The notes beneath the pieces are model-generated. The model ran no database searches. It saw nothing but the letters and a program-made list of their open reading frames with translations, and had not been told where the DNA came from. A stretch of DNA of 8,522 nt from Candidatus Aminicenantota bacterium (GTDB lineage Bacteria; Acidobacteriota; Aminicenantia; Aminicenantales; Aminicenantaceae). Made by a program: the position numbers and the translations under genes. The stretch spans positions 1-8,522 of the forward strand of contig DAOUYU010000068.1 of the NCBI GenBank assembly GCA_030673995.1. The letters are read 5' to 3'. How positions within the stretch are numbered: the first letter of the stretch is position 1; each line of letters begins with the position of its first letter. Shown here one piece after another: positions 1-5,676 of the stretch.

Positions 1-1606
1 AAAGTCTTTCACTCTGTTCTACAAGAACATCATAGTACTTCCGGCGGCGTTTTTCCGAGGGGACACGCCCTGCCTGAAGCATCTCTGCCAGCTGCCGGAT
101 TGATGTTAAAGGACTCTTGAATTCATGGGATATTGTGGAAACAAAATCAGATTTCATCTTGGCTAATTCGAGTTCACGGGAAACAGTACGAATAGTCAAG
201 ATTAGACCAAAGACAAGAATACCAGCGATGAGAAGAAACATATAAAAATAGATTCCTCTCTGGGAAGTGAGGAACGTCTCCAAAAGGGGGGAGCCTTGCT
301 GGTAGAACTCGAGACGCCAGGGAGGAAAATTTCCAGCAAAATCTGTCTTTAAGGTAACCGACCCTGAAGGCAATTGTTCTGGCCTTAAGATAATCTGACT
401 ATCGTTTCCTTTCAAAATCCATCTGATTTTTTCAGAGGAAACATGGCGCTGCAAAGCCTTCTGAAAAAGGTTGTCTCTGAGATATTCAGTATCTAGCAAA
501 AATCCCCAAATTTCATGCGTTTGATCACTTTCCGTTAAGCGCTTGCCCAACAACGAAACGAGATATGAATGCTTACCTATCTCCAACGAAAATCGCCTTG
601 CTGGCTGGAAATGTTCACTCAAATATGGAGCAGCTTTTGCCTGTAAGTCTGTTATGGCATTTTCTTGGAATACGATTAATTTTTCAGTCAGGCTTCTTTG
701 CCTTCTTTCTTCATTTTCTAGCAATTGATAAGAACTCTTGTACGATTGCATTTGGACGGGTAATGAGGGTTTTGAGAAGATTTCGTCTATTGATGCTTTT
801 ATGGTCGTGGAAAAAAAATTGTATCTAGCCTCTTCCAGCATCCATTCTCTGTGAATCAGAGCTTTGTATAGCTCAATGTATGTTTTGAGGGAACTTGAAG
901 AATCACTGATGGTCCAGAACAGAGAGCCAAGTTCTAAGCGAGCCGCCAATCCCAATGGTGTTCCCTCGGCAATCCTCACCTGACTAAAATTCTGAGAAAG
1001 AGTCTTGTATGATTCTATGGCATCCTGGATATAATCAGATTTCTTTTGGACTCTGGCAACTGCACTCAACAATTCTCCCTTCAGTTGAGGATCGGAAACT
1101 TGCTCCATTGCCTGTTGATAGCTATCCAAAGCCTTTTGATATCTTTTCTTTTGAAATTCTAATTGCTGTCCCGTTTGTATCTTTTTAACCACTGAAGGAG
1201 CTGGTGAGGAAACAGAATAGGACTTGGTGCTGCTATCGGGGAGATAAAGAAATTTTGCCGTAGGGAGACGAATCTTTTCTAAGTCTTCGAAAAAAAAGAC
1301 CTCATTTGCTAAGGGGTTCTCGCGTTTTAAATCTTCCAGGGAACGGATAAGGGCAGGTGGAGAAATATTCTGGCGATTCTCAATCGCCGTCAGAAATTTT
1401 TGCTCAACTTCAAAGATATTTTCATGGATCGATTTGGTGATCAGTTCTGCGATCCGGCGGTGTTCGTTAAGCCTGTTTTTTTCCACTAAAGCCTGGTCAT
1501 TCTGAATACCCCTAAATGCAAAATACACCAGGAGCAGGCTCGGTAATCCGATACCCAGCAAAAAGAGAAGAAGCATTCTTTTTCGTCTGTGTATTAATAT
1601 CTTCAT
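1..1606 (-). CDS. TPR-like membrane sensor histidine kinase (partial, C-terminus beyond window)
   Basis: Reading the minus strand from an ATG at 1606-1604 gives 535 uninterrupted codons that run off the left edge. The N-terminus is basic (MKILIHRRKR) and is followed by a membrane segment at about residues 12-31. A second membrane segment lies at about 452-473, so some 420 residues should sit outside the cytoplasmic membrane. Within them, residues about 148-205 look like helical TPR-type repeats (FQKKRYQKALDSYQQAMEQ, then YIQDAIESYKTL). After the second membrane segment comes a HisKA dimerisation domain with the H-box TISHEFKSPLTSIRQLAEML, where His494 is the expected phosphorylation site. The ATP-binding domain is outside the window. 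The start was chosen because the basic stretch leads directly into the first membrane helix; no good Shine-Dalgarno precedes it. Histidine kinase identity is secure. The stimulus and the partner regulator are unknown. Confidence 0.9.
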   Translation of the reverse strand, partial: MKILIHRRKRMLLLFLLGIGLPSLLLVYFAFRGIQNDQALVEKNRLNEHRRIAELITKSIHENIFEVEQKFLTAIENRQNISPPALIRSLEDLKRENPLANEVFFFEDLEKIRLPTAKFLYLPDSSTKSYSVSSPAPSVVKKIQTGQQLEFQKKRYQKALDSYQQAMEQVSDPQLKGELLSAVARVQKKSDYIQDAIESYKTLSQNFSQVRIAEGTPLGLAARLELGSLFWTISDSSSSLKTYIELYKALIHREWMLEEARYNFFSTTIKASIDEIFSKPSLPVQMQSYKSSYQLLENEERRQRSLTEKLIVFQENAITDLQAKAAPYLSEHFQPARRFSLEIGKHSYLVSLLGKRLTESDQTHEIWGFLLDTEYLRDNLFQKALQRHVSSEKIRWILKGNDSQIILRPEQLPSGSVTLKTDFAGNFPPWRLEFYQQGSPLLETFLTSQRGIYFYMFLLIAGILVFGLILTIRTVSRELELAKMKSDFVSTISHEFKSPLTSIRQLAEMLQAGRVPSEKRRRKYYDVLVEQSERL

Positions 1607-1682
1607 CGGATAAGAAAAAAGCCCGCCTCGATAAAAATAGTGAACATTTCTTTTGTTGTTTTCCTTTGATGTGGATGATTTA

Positions 1683-1711
1683 ATTCTATAAAAGTTTTTC
1701 GACCAAATCAA
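1683..1711 (-). promoter_or_regulatory. Candidate sigma-70 promoter for the histidine kinase
   Basis: On the minus strand TTGATT (1711-1706) is followed after 17 bases by TAGAAT (1688-1683), a five-of-six match to TATAAT. Transcription would start near 1676 and leave a leader of about 70 bases before the kinase ATG. The spacing is ideal but the -35 box is only a partial match. Confidence 0.45.
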
Positions 1712-1953
1712 ACTCTTGAACTCGTTCACCACATCGTCTGCTAATTGCCCAACCTGAATTTCGCTGAAACGAAGCAACCATACAGGTTTTAACCTGCACA
1801 GCCAAGTCAGAACCACAACTAAGAGAGAAGCAGAAAGAGTCGGGCAAATACATGATAAGACCTCTGCTTTCGCTCAAGCGGCTCTCTCTTCTCGACCCTC
1901 AGATCCACTCCTTACAAAACAATAAAAGAGAACCATCCCCATTTTAAACTTTA
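1712..1953. other. Non-coding stretch between divergent promoters; no known RNA recognised
   Basis: About 240 bases separate the kinase promoter from the cobO promoter. A minus-strand open frame of 63 codons (1877-1686) crosses it. It has no Shine-Dalgarno, shows no recognisable domain and overlaps the kinase promoter, so I do not call it a gene. I looked for a cobalamin riboswitch, because a corrinoid gene follows, and for tRNA, tmRNA, 6S RNA and RNase P signatures, and saw none. Only short inverted repeats stand out, the best being at 1783-1796. The stretch may be a regulatory region or a decayed sequence. Confidence 0.5.
1783..1796. promoter_or_regulatory. Palindrome CAGGTT-TT-AACCTG, possible operator
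   Basis: The 14-base sequence is an exact inverted repeat of six-base arms around TT. A third copy of the AACCTG half-site lies at 1751-1756, exactly 40 bases from the one at 1791-1796, which would place both on the same face of the helix. The site lies between two divergent promoters but about 70 bases from the nearer one. An operator role is inference; a short RNA hairpin is an alternative. Confidence 0.3.
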
Positions 1954-1982
1954 TTGACTCAGGGTGAGTATTAAAATATAGT
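1954..1982 (+). promoter_or_regulatory. Strong sigma-70-type promoter directly upstream of cobO
   Basis: TTGACT (1954-1959) and TATAGT (1977-1982) are separated by exactly 17 bases, and each matches five of six consensus bases. The expected transcription start at about 1988-1991 coincides with the cobO ATG at 1991, so the message would have little or no leader. This agrees with the absence of a Shine-Dalgarno there. Confidence 0.7.
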
Positions 1983-1990
1983 TAAAATGC

Positions 1991-2530
1991 ATGAAAGAAA
2001 AAAAGCAATTCAAAGGCTACATTCAGATTTATACTGGAAGTGGTAAAGGAAAAACAACCGCAGCCCTGGGCCTTGCTCTGCGAGCGGCCGGACACGGATA
2101 CAAGGTTTATATCGGTCAATTTCTCAAAGGCCAGATGTACGGCGAGCTTCTGTCGGTTAAAAAACTCTCACCCCTTATCACTATCGAACAGTTCGGTCGA
2201 AAAGGCTTTATCCATGTAACACAAAATCCAGACGAAGAAGACATTAAAAGGGCTAAAAGAGGACTTAAAAGATGCCTGAATGCCATGCTTTCCCAAAAAT
2301 ACCGAATCATTGTTCTCGATGAAATAAACGTAGCTGTCTACTTTAACCTCATATCAGAAAAAGAAATCGTCGAATATCTTGGCCAGAAACCAGATGGAGT
2401 AGAAATCATTCTGACAGGAAGATACGCTCCGCCCTCTTTCATAAAAAAAGCGGACCTGGTCACTGAAATGAAGGAAAAAAAGCATTATTACAAGAAAGGA
2501 GTCAAGGCAAGGGAAGGAATCGAAAAATAG
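1991..2530 (+). CDS. cobO: Corrinoid adenosyltransferase (CobO/BtuR/CobA family)
   Basis: The 179-residue product should transfer the adenosyl group of ATP to reduced cob(I)alamin or cob(I)yrinate diamide in the cytoplasm, making the coenzyme form of B12 (EC 2.5.1.17). The P-loop reads TGSGKGKTTAALG (residues 15-27) and the Walker B-like strand reads RIIVLDEIN (105-113). The C-terminal signature LTGRYAPP, ADLVTEM and a final GIE is typical of the family. The length is at the short end of the usual range of about 170-200. It is the first gene of a four-gene plus-strand cluster. The start is set by the promoter at 1954-1982, and there is no Shine-Dalgarno. The neighbouring genes are not B12 biosynthesis genes, so salvage or repair of corrinoids is more likely than a complete local pathway. 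Family assignment is firm. Confidence 0.93.
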   Translation: MKEKKQFKGYIQIYTGSGKGKTTAALGLALRAAGHGYKVYIGQFLKGQMYGELLSVKKLSPLITIEQFGRKGFIHVTQNPDEEDIKRAKRGLKRCLNAMLSQKYRIIVLDEINVAVYFNLISEKEIVEYLGQKPDGVEIILTGRYAPPSFIKKADLVTEMKEKKHYYKKGVKAREGIEK

Positions 2531-2559
2531 GAAAAAGATAAAAGCAGCCATACCGCACC

Positions 2560-2928
2560 ATGGAAAAAGAACGGTTCGAAAAGTTTGTCGAAGAGGCCCT
2601 GGCTCAAATCCCCAAAAAATTTAAGAATCTCCTCCATAACCTTGCCTTTATTGTAGAAGAAAAAGCATCGAGAGAAATTTTTGAGCGAACAGGAAGCACA
2701 CCTTTAAGCACCATATTAGGCCATTATCACGGTGTTCCTTTCAAACATCGAGGCCCTTTTTACGGAAATATTCCACCGGATGTCATCGTAATATACCAAA
2801 AATCCATAGAAAATATCTGCTCTACAGAAGAGGAGATAAGAAAAAAAATCAGGGAGGTTGTCTTCCATGAAATCGGGCATTATTTCGGGTTGAGTGAAAA
2901 AGAATTGGAGGAAATCGAGGGGAGATAG
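2560..2928 (+). CDS. Small zincin-type metallopeptidase family protein (HExxH)
   Basis: The 122-residue product has the zinc-peptidase motif HEIGHYFGLSEKEL, with His103, Glu104 and His107 as predicted zinc ligands and catalytic base. This combination, with a protein length near 120, is that of the bacterial 'possibl zincin metallopeptidase-like' family (Zincin_1, formerly DUF1025, COG3824). The preceding GHYHGVPFKHRGPFYGNIPPD (residues 54-74) fits the conserved middle of that family. No signal peptide or membrane helix is seen, so it should be cytoplasmic. Substrates are unknown, and proteolysis is inferred from the motif only. It begins 29 bases after cobO and has no Shine-Dalgarno within reach: the nearest AGGA is 27 bases before the ATG. 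Expression may therefore depend on leader-independent initiation. An alternative in-frame start was not found. Confidence 0.88.
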   Translation: MEKERFEKFVEEALAQIPKKFKNLLHNLAFIVEEKASREIFERTGSTPLSTILGHYHGVPFKHRGPFYGNIPPDVIVIYQKSIENICSTEEEIRKKIREVVFHEIGHYFGLSEKELEEIEGR

Positions 2929-2960
2929 AATCATCCGGAAAAAAGAATTTCCCAAAACAT

Positions 2961-2966
2961 AAGGAG
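2961..2966 (+). promoter_or_regulatory. Shine-Dalgarno AAGGAG of the aldolase gene
   Basis: AAGGAG lies six bases before the ATG at 2973 and fixes that start. It is the first good ribosome-binding site of the cluster, in contrast to the two genes before it. Confidence 0.8.
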
Positions 2967-2972
2967 ACTGAG

Positions 2973-3899
2973 ATGCATAAAAGTTACGAAGGAATATTTG
3001 CTGCATTATCCACTCCCTTCATCAGAGATAGAATTGCTCCTGAAAAATTTGAAGAAAACATCCAAAAATATAACTCATTTGATCTTGCCGGCTATGTCGC
3101 CCTGGGTACCACCGGAGAAAGTGTTTTTCTTTCGGATGAAGAATCAGAGAAGCTGGTTCTCGCTGCTAAAGAAGCCGCTTCCCCAGATAAAAAGGTCATA
3201 GTCGGGACTGGCAGAGAATCCACTCATGCCACCCTCGAATTTACAGACAGAATGGCTCACCTCGAGATCGACGCCGTTCTTGTCCGGACCCCCTCTTATT
3301 ACAAATCCCGGATGGACGATGAAGCGCTTAAAAAGCACTACCTCACCATCGCCGAACGATCCAAAGTCCCTGTGCTCATATATAACATTCCCCAGCTTAC
3401 AGGTATCACTATCAGCCCCAAACTTATTATCGAGCTCTCTCACCACTCTAATATAAAAGGGATTAAAGACAGCTCAGGAAATCTGGTTTTCCTTGGAGAG
3501 GTCATCCCGCATCTTGCACCTGGATTCAGTTTTATCCTGGGAGCTGGGAGCGTATTTCTCCCAGGCCTGCTCATGGGTGCCTGTGGCGGAATTCTCCGCT
3601 TGGCAGCAGCCGCTCCTGCGCAATGCACGGAGCTTTACAGACTGTATTCAGAGAAAAAACTCGATGAAGCACAAAAGCTTCAGCTCGATTTAATTCCACT
3701 CAATAAAGCCATCATTCAAACTCACGGCATCCCGGGATTAAAATATGCTCTTGATTTGCTCGGGTATTACGGGGGTCCTCCCCGCTCTCCCCTCCTTCCT
3801 CTGGATGAAAAGGGAAAGAAAGAGATGGAAGCTATCTTAAAATATCTGGGATTGTTAACGACCTCAATTCCCCAGGAGATGTCTGATGAAAAAAAATGA
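2973..3899 (+). CDS. DapA/NAL-superfamily aldolase, 4-hydroxy-2-oxoglutarate aldolase-like
   Basis: The 308-residue product is a class I (Schiff-base) lyase with a TIM barrel. Visible motifs are GTTGES (45-50), YNIPQLTG (137-144, catalytic Tyr137) and GIKDSSGN (163-170, Schiff-base Lys165). Dihydrodipicolinate synthase carries an arginine after the YNVP element (as in YNVPSRTG). Here that position is Leu142, which argues against DapA. The C-terminal HGIPGLKYALDLLGYYGGPP closely resembles the matching part of mitochondrial 4-hydroxy-2-oxoglutarate aldolase (HOGA1) as I remember it. The probable reaction is reversible cleavage of a 4-hydroxy-2-oxo acid to pyruvate and an aldehyde such as glyoxylate. 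It is cytoplasmic. Its last 14 bases overlap the next gene, implying translational coupling. The superfamily is certain; the substrate is inferred. Confidence 0.9.
   Translation: MHKSYEGIFAALSTPFIRDRIAPEKFEENIQKYNSFDLAGYVALGTTGESVFLSDEESEKLVLAAKEAASPDKKVIVGTGRESTHATLEFTDRMAHLEIDAVLVRTPSYYKSRMDDEALKKHYLTIAERSKVPVLIYNIPQLTGITISPKLIIELSHHSNIKGIKDSSGNLVFLGEVIPHLAPGFSFILGAGSVFLPGLLMGACGGILRLAAAAPAQCTELYRLYSEKKLDEAQKLQLDLIPLNKAIIQTHGIPGLKYALDLLGYYGGPPRSPLLPLDEKGKKEMEAILKYLGLLTTSIPQEMSDEKK
3873..3878 (+). promoter_or_regulatory. Shine-Dalgarno CAGGAG of the aldo/keto reductase, inside the aldolase gene
   Basis: CAGGAG sits seven bases before the ATG at 3886, within the last codons of the aldolase. 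It supports that start and coupled translation of the two genes. Confidence 0.65.
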
Positions 3900-5127
3900 A
3901 CACGCTTTTGATTTACTGCCAGGCAGACGGCGCTTTATCCAAAGTGTTGCACTTGGTGCCTTTTCAGTATCCCTGGCCCCAGCAGAGCTATTGTCAGGAA
4001 AAGAGAATCAAAGTTTTCGTAGAAAAAAAGGGCAGATGTTTTACCGCCGGCTGGGAAGAACGAATCTTAATATTTCCGAAATCTCACTCGGAGGTAGCCC
4101 GGTTCCAGCTATGCCTATTCTCCATCAAGCCATCGAGAGAGGAGTCAACTATATCGACACTTCTCACAGCTACATGAATGGGAATAGCGAACGCCAGATA
4201 GGCCAGCTCTTTAAGGAAATGGGGAGAGACAAGCTTTATGTGGGCACAAAATTTCACTTAAGAAAAAACTGGAGTGAAAAATCCATCATCGACTCTGTAA
4301 ACGGCAGCCTCAGAAGACTCCAAACCGATTATATGGATGTTCTCCTTATTCATGGAGCAAGTAGTGAGGAGCACTTGACCGATGAACGACTCCTCGGAGC
4401 ATTTGAAAAGTTAAAAAGTCAAGGTAAATACAGATTCCGGGGTCTTTCCTGCCATTCGAATCACCATAAGGTTGTAAAAAAAGCGGTCGACTCCGGCTTA
4501 TACGACATGATTCAGCTCGGTTACAATGTCTTCGATATTAAAGACACGGAAGAAGATTATGAAATCCATGATGATTATCTCGGGCAAAGCGGAATCCGCC
4601 GACTCATCGCACTGGCGAAGTCAAAAGACGTAGGAATAATCGCCATGAAGACCCTTAAAATTGGAGGGAGAAGGCAGAATGTAGAAAAATATAAAACTGG
4701 CAATACAACCCTTTACCAGGCCATGCTCAAATGGGTTCTGGAAAACAAGAATATAGCCTCGGCGGTCATAGAAATGCTGACCTTTGAACAATTGGAAGAA
4801 GATCTAGCGGTGGAGGGACATTCCCTTTCAGAGATGGAAAGAAAGAATCTTTTTCGTTATGTCGCAGAAAATTCTAAAGACTACTGCCATATGTGCGGTT
4901 CCTGTCAAGCAAAATGCCCCTCCCGATTAAAGACTACATCCATTCTTCGCTCTCTAGCTTATCATGAAAGTTACAGAAAAATCAGTCTGGCAAGACAGGC
5001 CTATTCCCAACTCAAGCCATCACAGAACGCCTCCTTCTGCCAAAACTGCGGTGAGTGTGAGAGAGTGTGTCCTTATGGAGTAGCCGTGCAGAAGAAAATA
5101 AAGGAAGCCCATCTATTACTGGGGTAA
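3886..5127 (+). CDS. Tat-signal aldo/keto reductase with C-terminal 2x[4Fe-4S] domain
   Basis: The 413-residue product starts with a twin-arginine-type signal: GRRRFIQ (13-19), then a hydrophobic stretch and a possible A-P-A cleavage site at 31-33. An aldo/keto reductase barrel follows at about 52-305. All four catalytic residues of the family can be placed: Asp91 and Tyr96 (YIDTSHSYMNG), Lys122 (VGTKFH) and His156 (LLIHGAS). The cofactor-side elements GLSCHSN, QLGYN and IIAMKTLKIGG are also present. The C-terminus has two ferredoxin-type motifs: Cys334, 337, 340, 344 (CHMCGSCQAKCP) and Cys385, 388, 391, 395 (CQNCGECERVCP). These should hold two [4Fe-4S] clusters and could pass electrons to or from the barrel. 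Proteins of this architecture are known, but their substrates mostly are not. The gene overlaps the aldolase by 14 bases. Its stop codon touches the 3' end of the convergent SRP RNA. Export by Tat is inferred. Confidence 0.9.
   Translation: MKKNEHAFDLLPGRRRFIQSVALGAFSVSLAPAELLSGKENQSFRRKKGQMFYRRLGRTNLNISEISLGGSPVPAMPILHQAIERGVNYIDTSHSYMNGNSERQIGQLFKEMGRDKLYVGTKFHLRKNWSEKSIIDSVNGSLRRLQTDYMDVLLIHGASSEEHLTDERLLGAFEKLKSQGKYRFRGLSCHSNHHKVVKKAVDSGLYDMIQLGYNVFDIKDTEEDYEIHDDYLGQSGIRRLIALAKSKDVGIIAMKTLKIGGRRQNVEKYKTGNTTLYQAMLKWVLENKNIASAVIEMLTFEQLEEDLAVEGHSLSEMERKNLFRYVAENSKDYCHMCGSCQAKCPSRLKTTSILRSLAYHESYRKISLARQAYSQLKPSQNASFCQNCGECERVCPYGVAVQKKIKEAHLLLG
5091..5123 (-). terminator. Weak intrinsic terminator candidate for SRP RNA, antisense to the reductase gene
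   Basis: On the minus strand, just past the SRP RNA 3' end, CCCA (5123-5120) can pair with TGGG (5111-5108) across an eight-base loop. A T-rich tract CTTCCTTTATTTTCTTC (5107-5091) follows. The stem is only four base pairs, so the call is tentative. It lies wholly within the last codons of the aldo/keto reductase gene on the other strand. Confidence 0.35.
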
Positions 5128-5399
5128 GACCGTGCACCCTGCTCCGACCATCCTTTCCCTGCGTTATCTCTGCAGTTAGCTCTGGCAAGGCTAATCCCCG
5201 CACAAGAGACTACTCTGTTACCGCTGCTACCTCCCGGTCCTGACGGGATTCACAGAGAACTCTTTGCGAAGGGCCCAAACCGTCAACACCACTTACAAAA
5301 ACACTGGCCAGACAAAGTGTAGCCTCGGCAAGGGATTCAATCCTACTGTAGCGGATTGTAGGTTACAGGGCACCGCTAGCTCCCCATCTAGCACGGTCC
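5127..5399 (-). ncRNA. ffs: Large bacterial signal recognition particle RNA (with Alu domain)
   Basis: The minus strand carries the RNA of the signal recognition particle, which binds Ffh and targets nascent membrane and secreted proteins to the translocon. The helix 8 core GTCAGGACCGGGAGGTAGCA lies at about 5244-5225, with a GNRA-type GGGA loop. Relative to the E. coli core GGUCC...GGAAGC, a U-A pair has become A-U, a compensatory change. The ends form an 8-bp closing stem, GACCGTGC (5398-5391) with GCACGGTC (5135-5128). The 5' part (GAGCTAGCGGTGCCCTGTAA) and GTAAGTGGTGTTGACGGTTT (about 5295-5276) closely match the Alu-domain and helix 5 segments of Bacillus subtilis scRNA as I remember them. 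At about 272 nt it is the large, Alu-containing type rather than the E. coli 4.5S type. Exact ends are set by the closing stem and may differ by a few bases. Confidence 0.96.
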
Positions 5400-5462
5400 A
5401 TTTATTTCGTACTCTCCTCGACCTCTGGCTCTTAGAAAACCTGCATGAACCTGTACTTCTGA
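5400..5462 (-). other. Leader of the SRP RNA precursor
   Basis: From the predicted start near 5462 to the closing stem at 5399 lie about 63 transcribed bases that do not belong to the mature RNA fold. A 5' extension would have to be removed by an RNase, as happens for the longer scRNA precursor of Bacillus. No ORF or strong hairpin is evident in it. Confidence 0.45.
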
Positions 5463-5468
5463 AAAAAA

Positions 5469-5497
5469 ATCCTAACTTTATCTCCTCCCTTTGTCAA
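5469..5497 (-). promoter_or_regulatory. Strong sigma-70-type promoter of the SRP RNA gene
   Basis: On the minus strand a perfect TTGACA (5497-5492) is followed after exactly 17 bases by TAGGAT (5474-5469), four of six matches to TATAAT. A strong, constitutive promoter is expected for this abundant RNA. The -35 box overlaps that of a plus-strand promoter candidate. Confidence 0.75.
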
Positions 5498-5519
5498 GAA
5501 TAAATAAAATCGTAATAAT
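5491..5519 (+). promoter_or_regulatory. Divergent promoter candidate toward the M14 peptidase
   Basis: TTGTCA (5491-5496) and AATAAT (5514-5519) are 17 bases apart, each with five of six consensus bases. Transcription would start near 5526 and cover the small ORF at 5559-5648 and the peptidase gene. Its -35 hexamer overlaps five bases of the SRP promoter -35 hexamer on the other strand. Confidence 0.5.
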
Positions 5520-5558
5520 GAGTACCTGAGTCCGAGGTCACCTAGGAAGATAATTTTG

Positions 5559-5648
5559 ATGAAAAATTGCTTAATTTGTCTCTTTGTTCCTCCGTTCTGG
5601 CTTTTCTGGCTTTTCTCCTTGACAGGTAGTGAAGCAAGTGATAGATAG
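5559..5648 (+). CDS. Possible small hydrophobic ORF (29 residues) upstream of the peptidase
   Basis: ATG at 5559 opens a 29-codon frame ending in TAG at 5646-5648. AGGAAG lies nine bases before the start. The product begins MKNCLICLFVPPFWLFWLF and continues with a short polar tail, so it looks like a signal peptide or a single membrane helix. Part of the core comes from a 9-base tandem repeat, TTCTGGCTT at 5595-5612. It could be a small membrane peptide, a leader peptide controlling the peptidase, or merely a chance frame in T-rich DNA. A second promoter candidate for the peptidase overlaps its end, which weakens the case for a gene. Confidence 0.3.
   Translation: MKNCLICLFVPPFWLFWLFSLTGSEASDR
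5619..5647 (+). promoter_or_regulatory. Second promoter candidate proximal to the peptidase
   Basis: A perfect TTGACA (5619-5624) is followed after 17 bases by TAGATA (5642-5647), which matches only three of six -10 bases. The start near 5654 would leave a short leader containing the peptidase ribosome-binding site. Confidence 0.4.
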
Positions 5649-5663
5649 AAATTTATCCCTTAC

Positions 5664-5671
5664 TAAGGAGG
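5664..5671 (+). promoter_or_regulatory. Strong Shine-Dalgarno TAAGGAGG of the peptidase
   Basis: TAAGGAGG is a near-perfect match to the 16S rRNA tail and lies five bases before the ATG at 5677, fixing that start. Confidence 0.9.
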
Positions 5672-5676
5672 CTTAG

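Noticed and set aside
543..828. Two small plus-strand frames in the first kilobase
   Set aside because: Both lie antisense to the continuous minus-strand histidine kinase frame and have no independent support.
1686..1877. 63-codon minus-strand frame in the kinase/cobO intergenic region
   Set aside because: It has no ribosome-binding site and no recognisable domain, and it overlaps the probable kinase promoter. Its composition is not gene-like, so it is probably a chance frame.
1607..1990. Cobalamin riboswitch upstream of cobO
   Set aside because: The conserved core with the B12 box was not found on either strand, and the promoter sits too close to the start for any leader RNA.
2973..3899. 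Calling the aldolase DapA (dihydrodipicolinate synthase)
   Set aside because: The arginine expected after the YNVP element is replaced by leucine, and the C-terminal segment resembles 4-hydroxy-2-oxoglutarate aldolase better. No lysine-pathway genes are nearby.
5012..5203. 63-codon minus-strand frame overlapping the SRP RNA 3' end
   Set aside because: It crosses from the SRP RNA into the antisense of the reductase ferredoxin motifs, so it is a shadow frame without its own start signal.
5264..5503. 79-codon plus-strand frame
   Set aside because: It is antisense to the SRP RNA and its promoter; the RNA fold fully explains the sequence.
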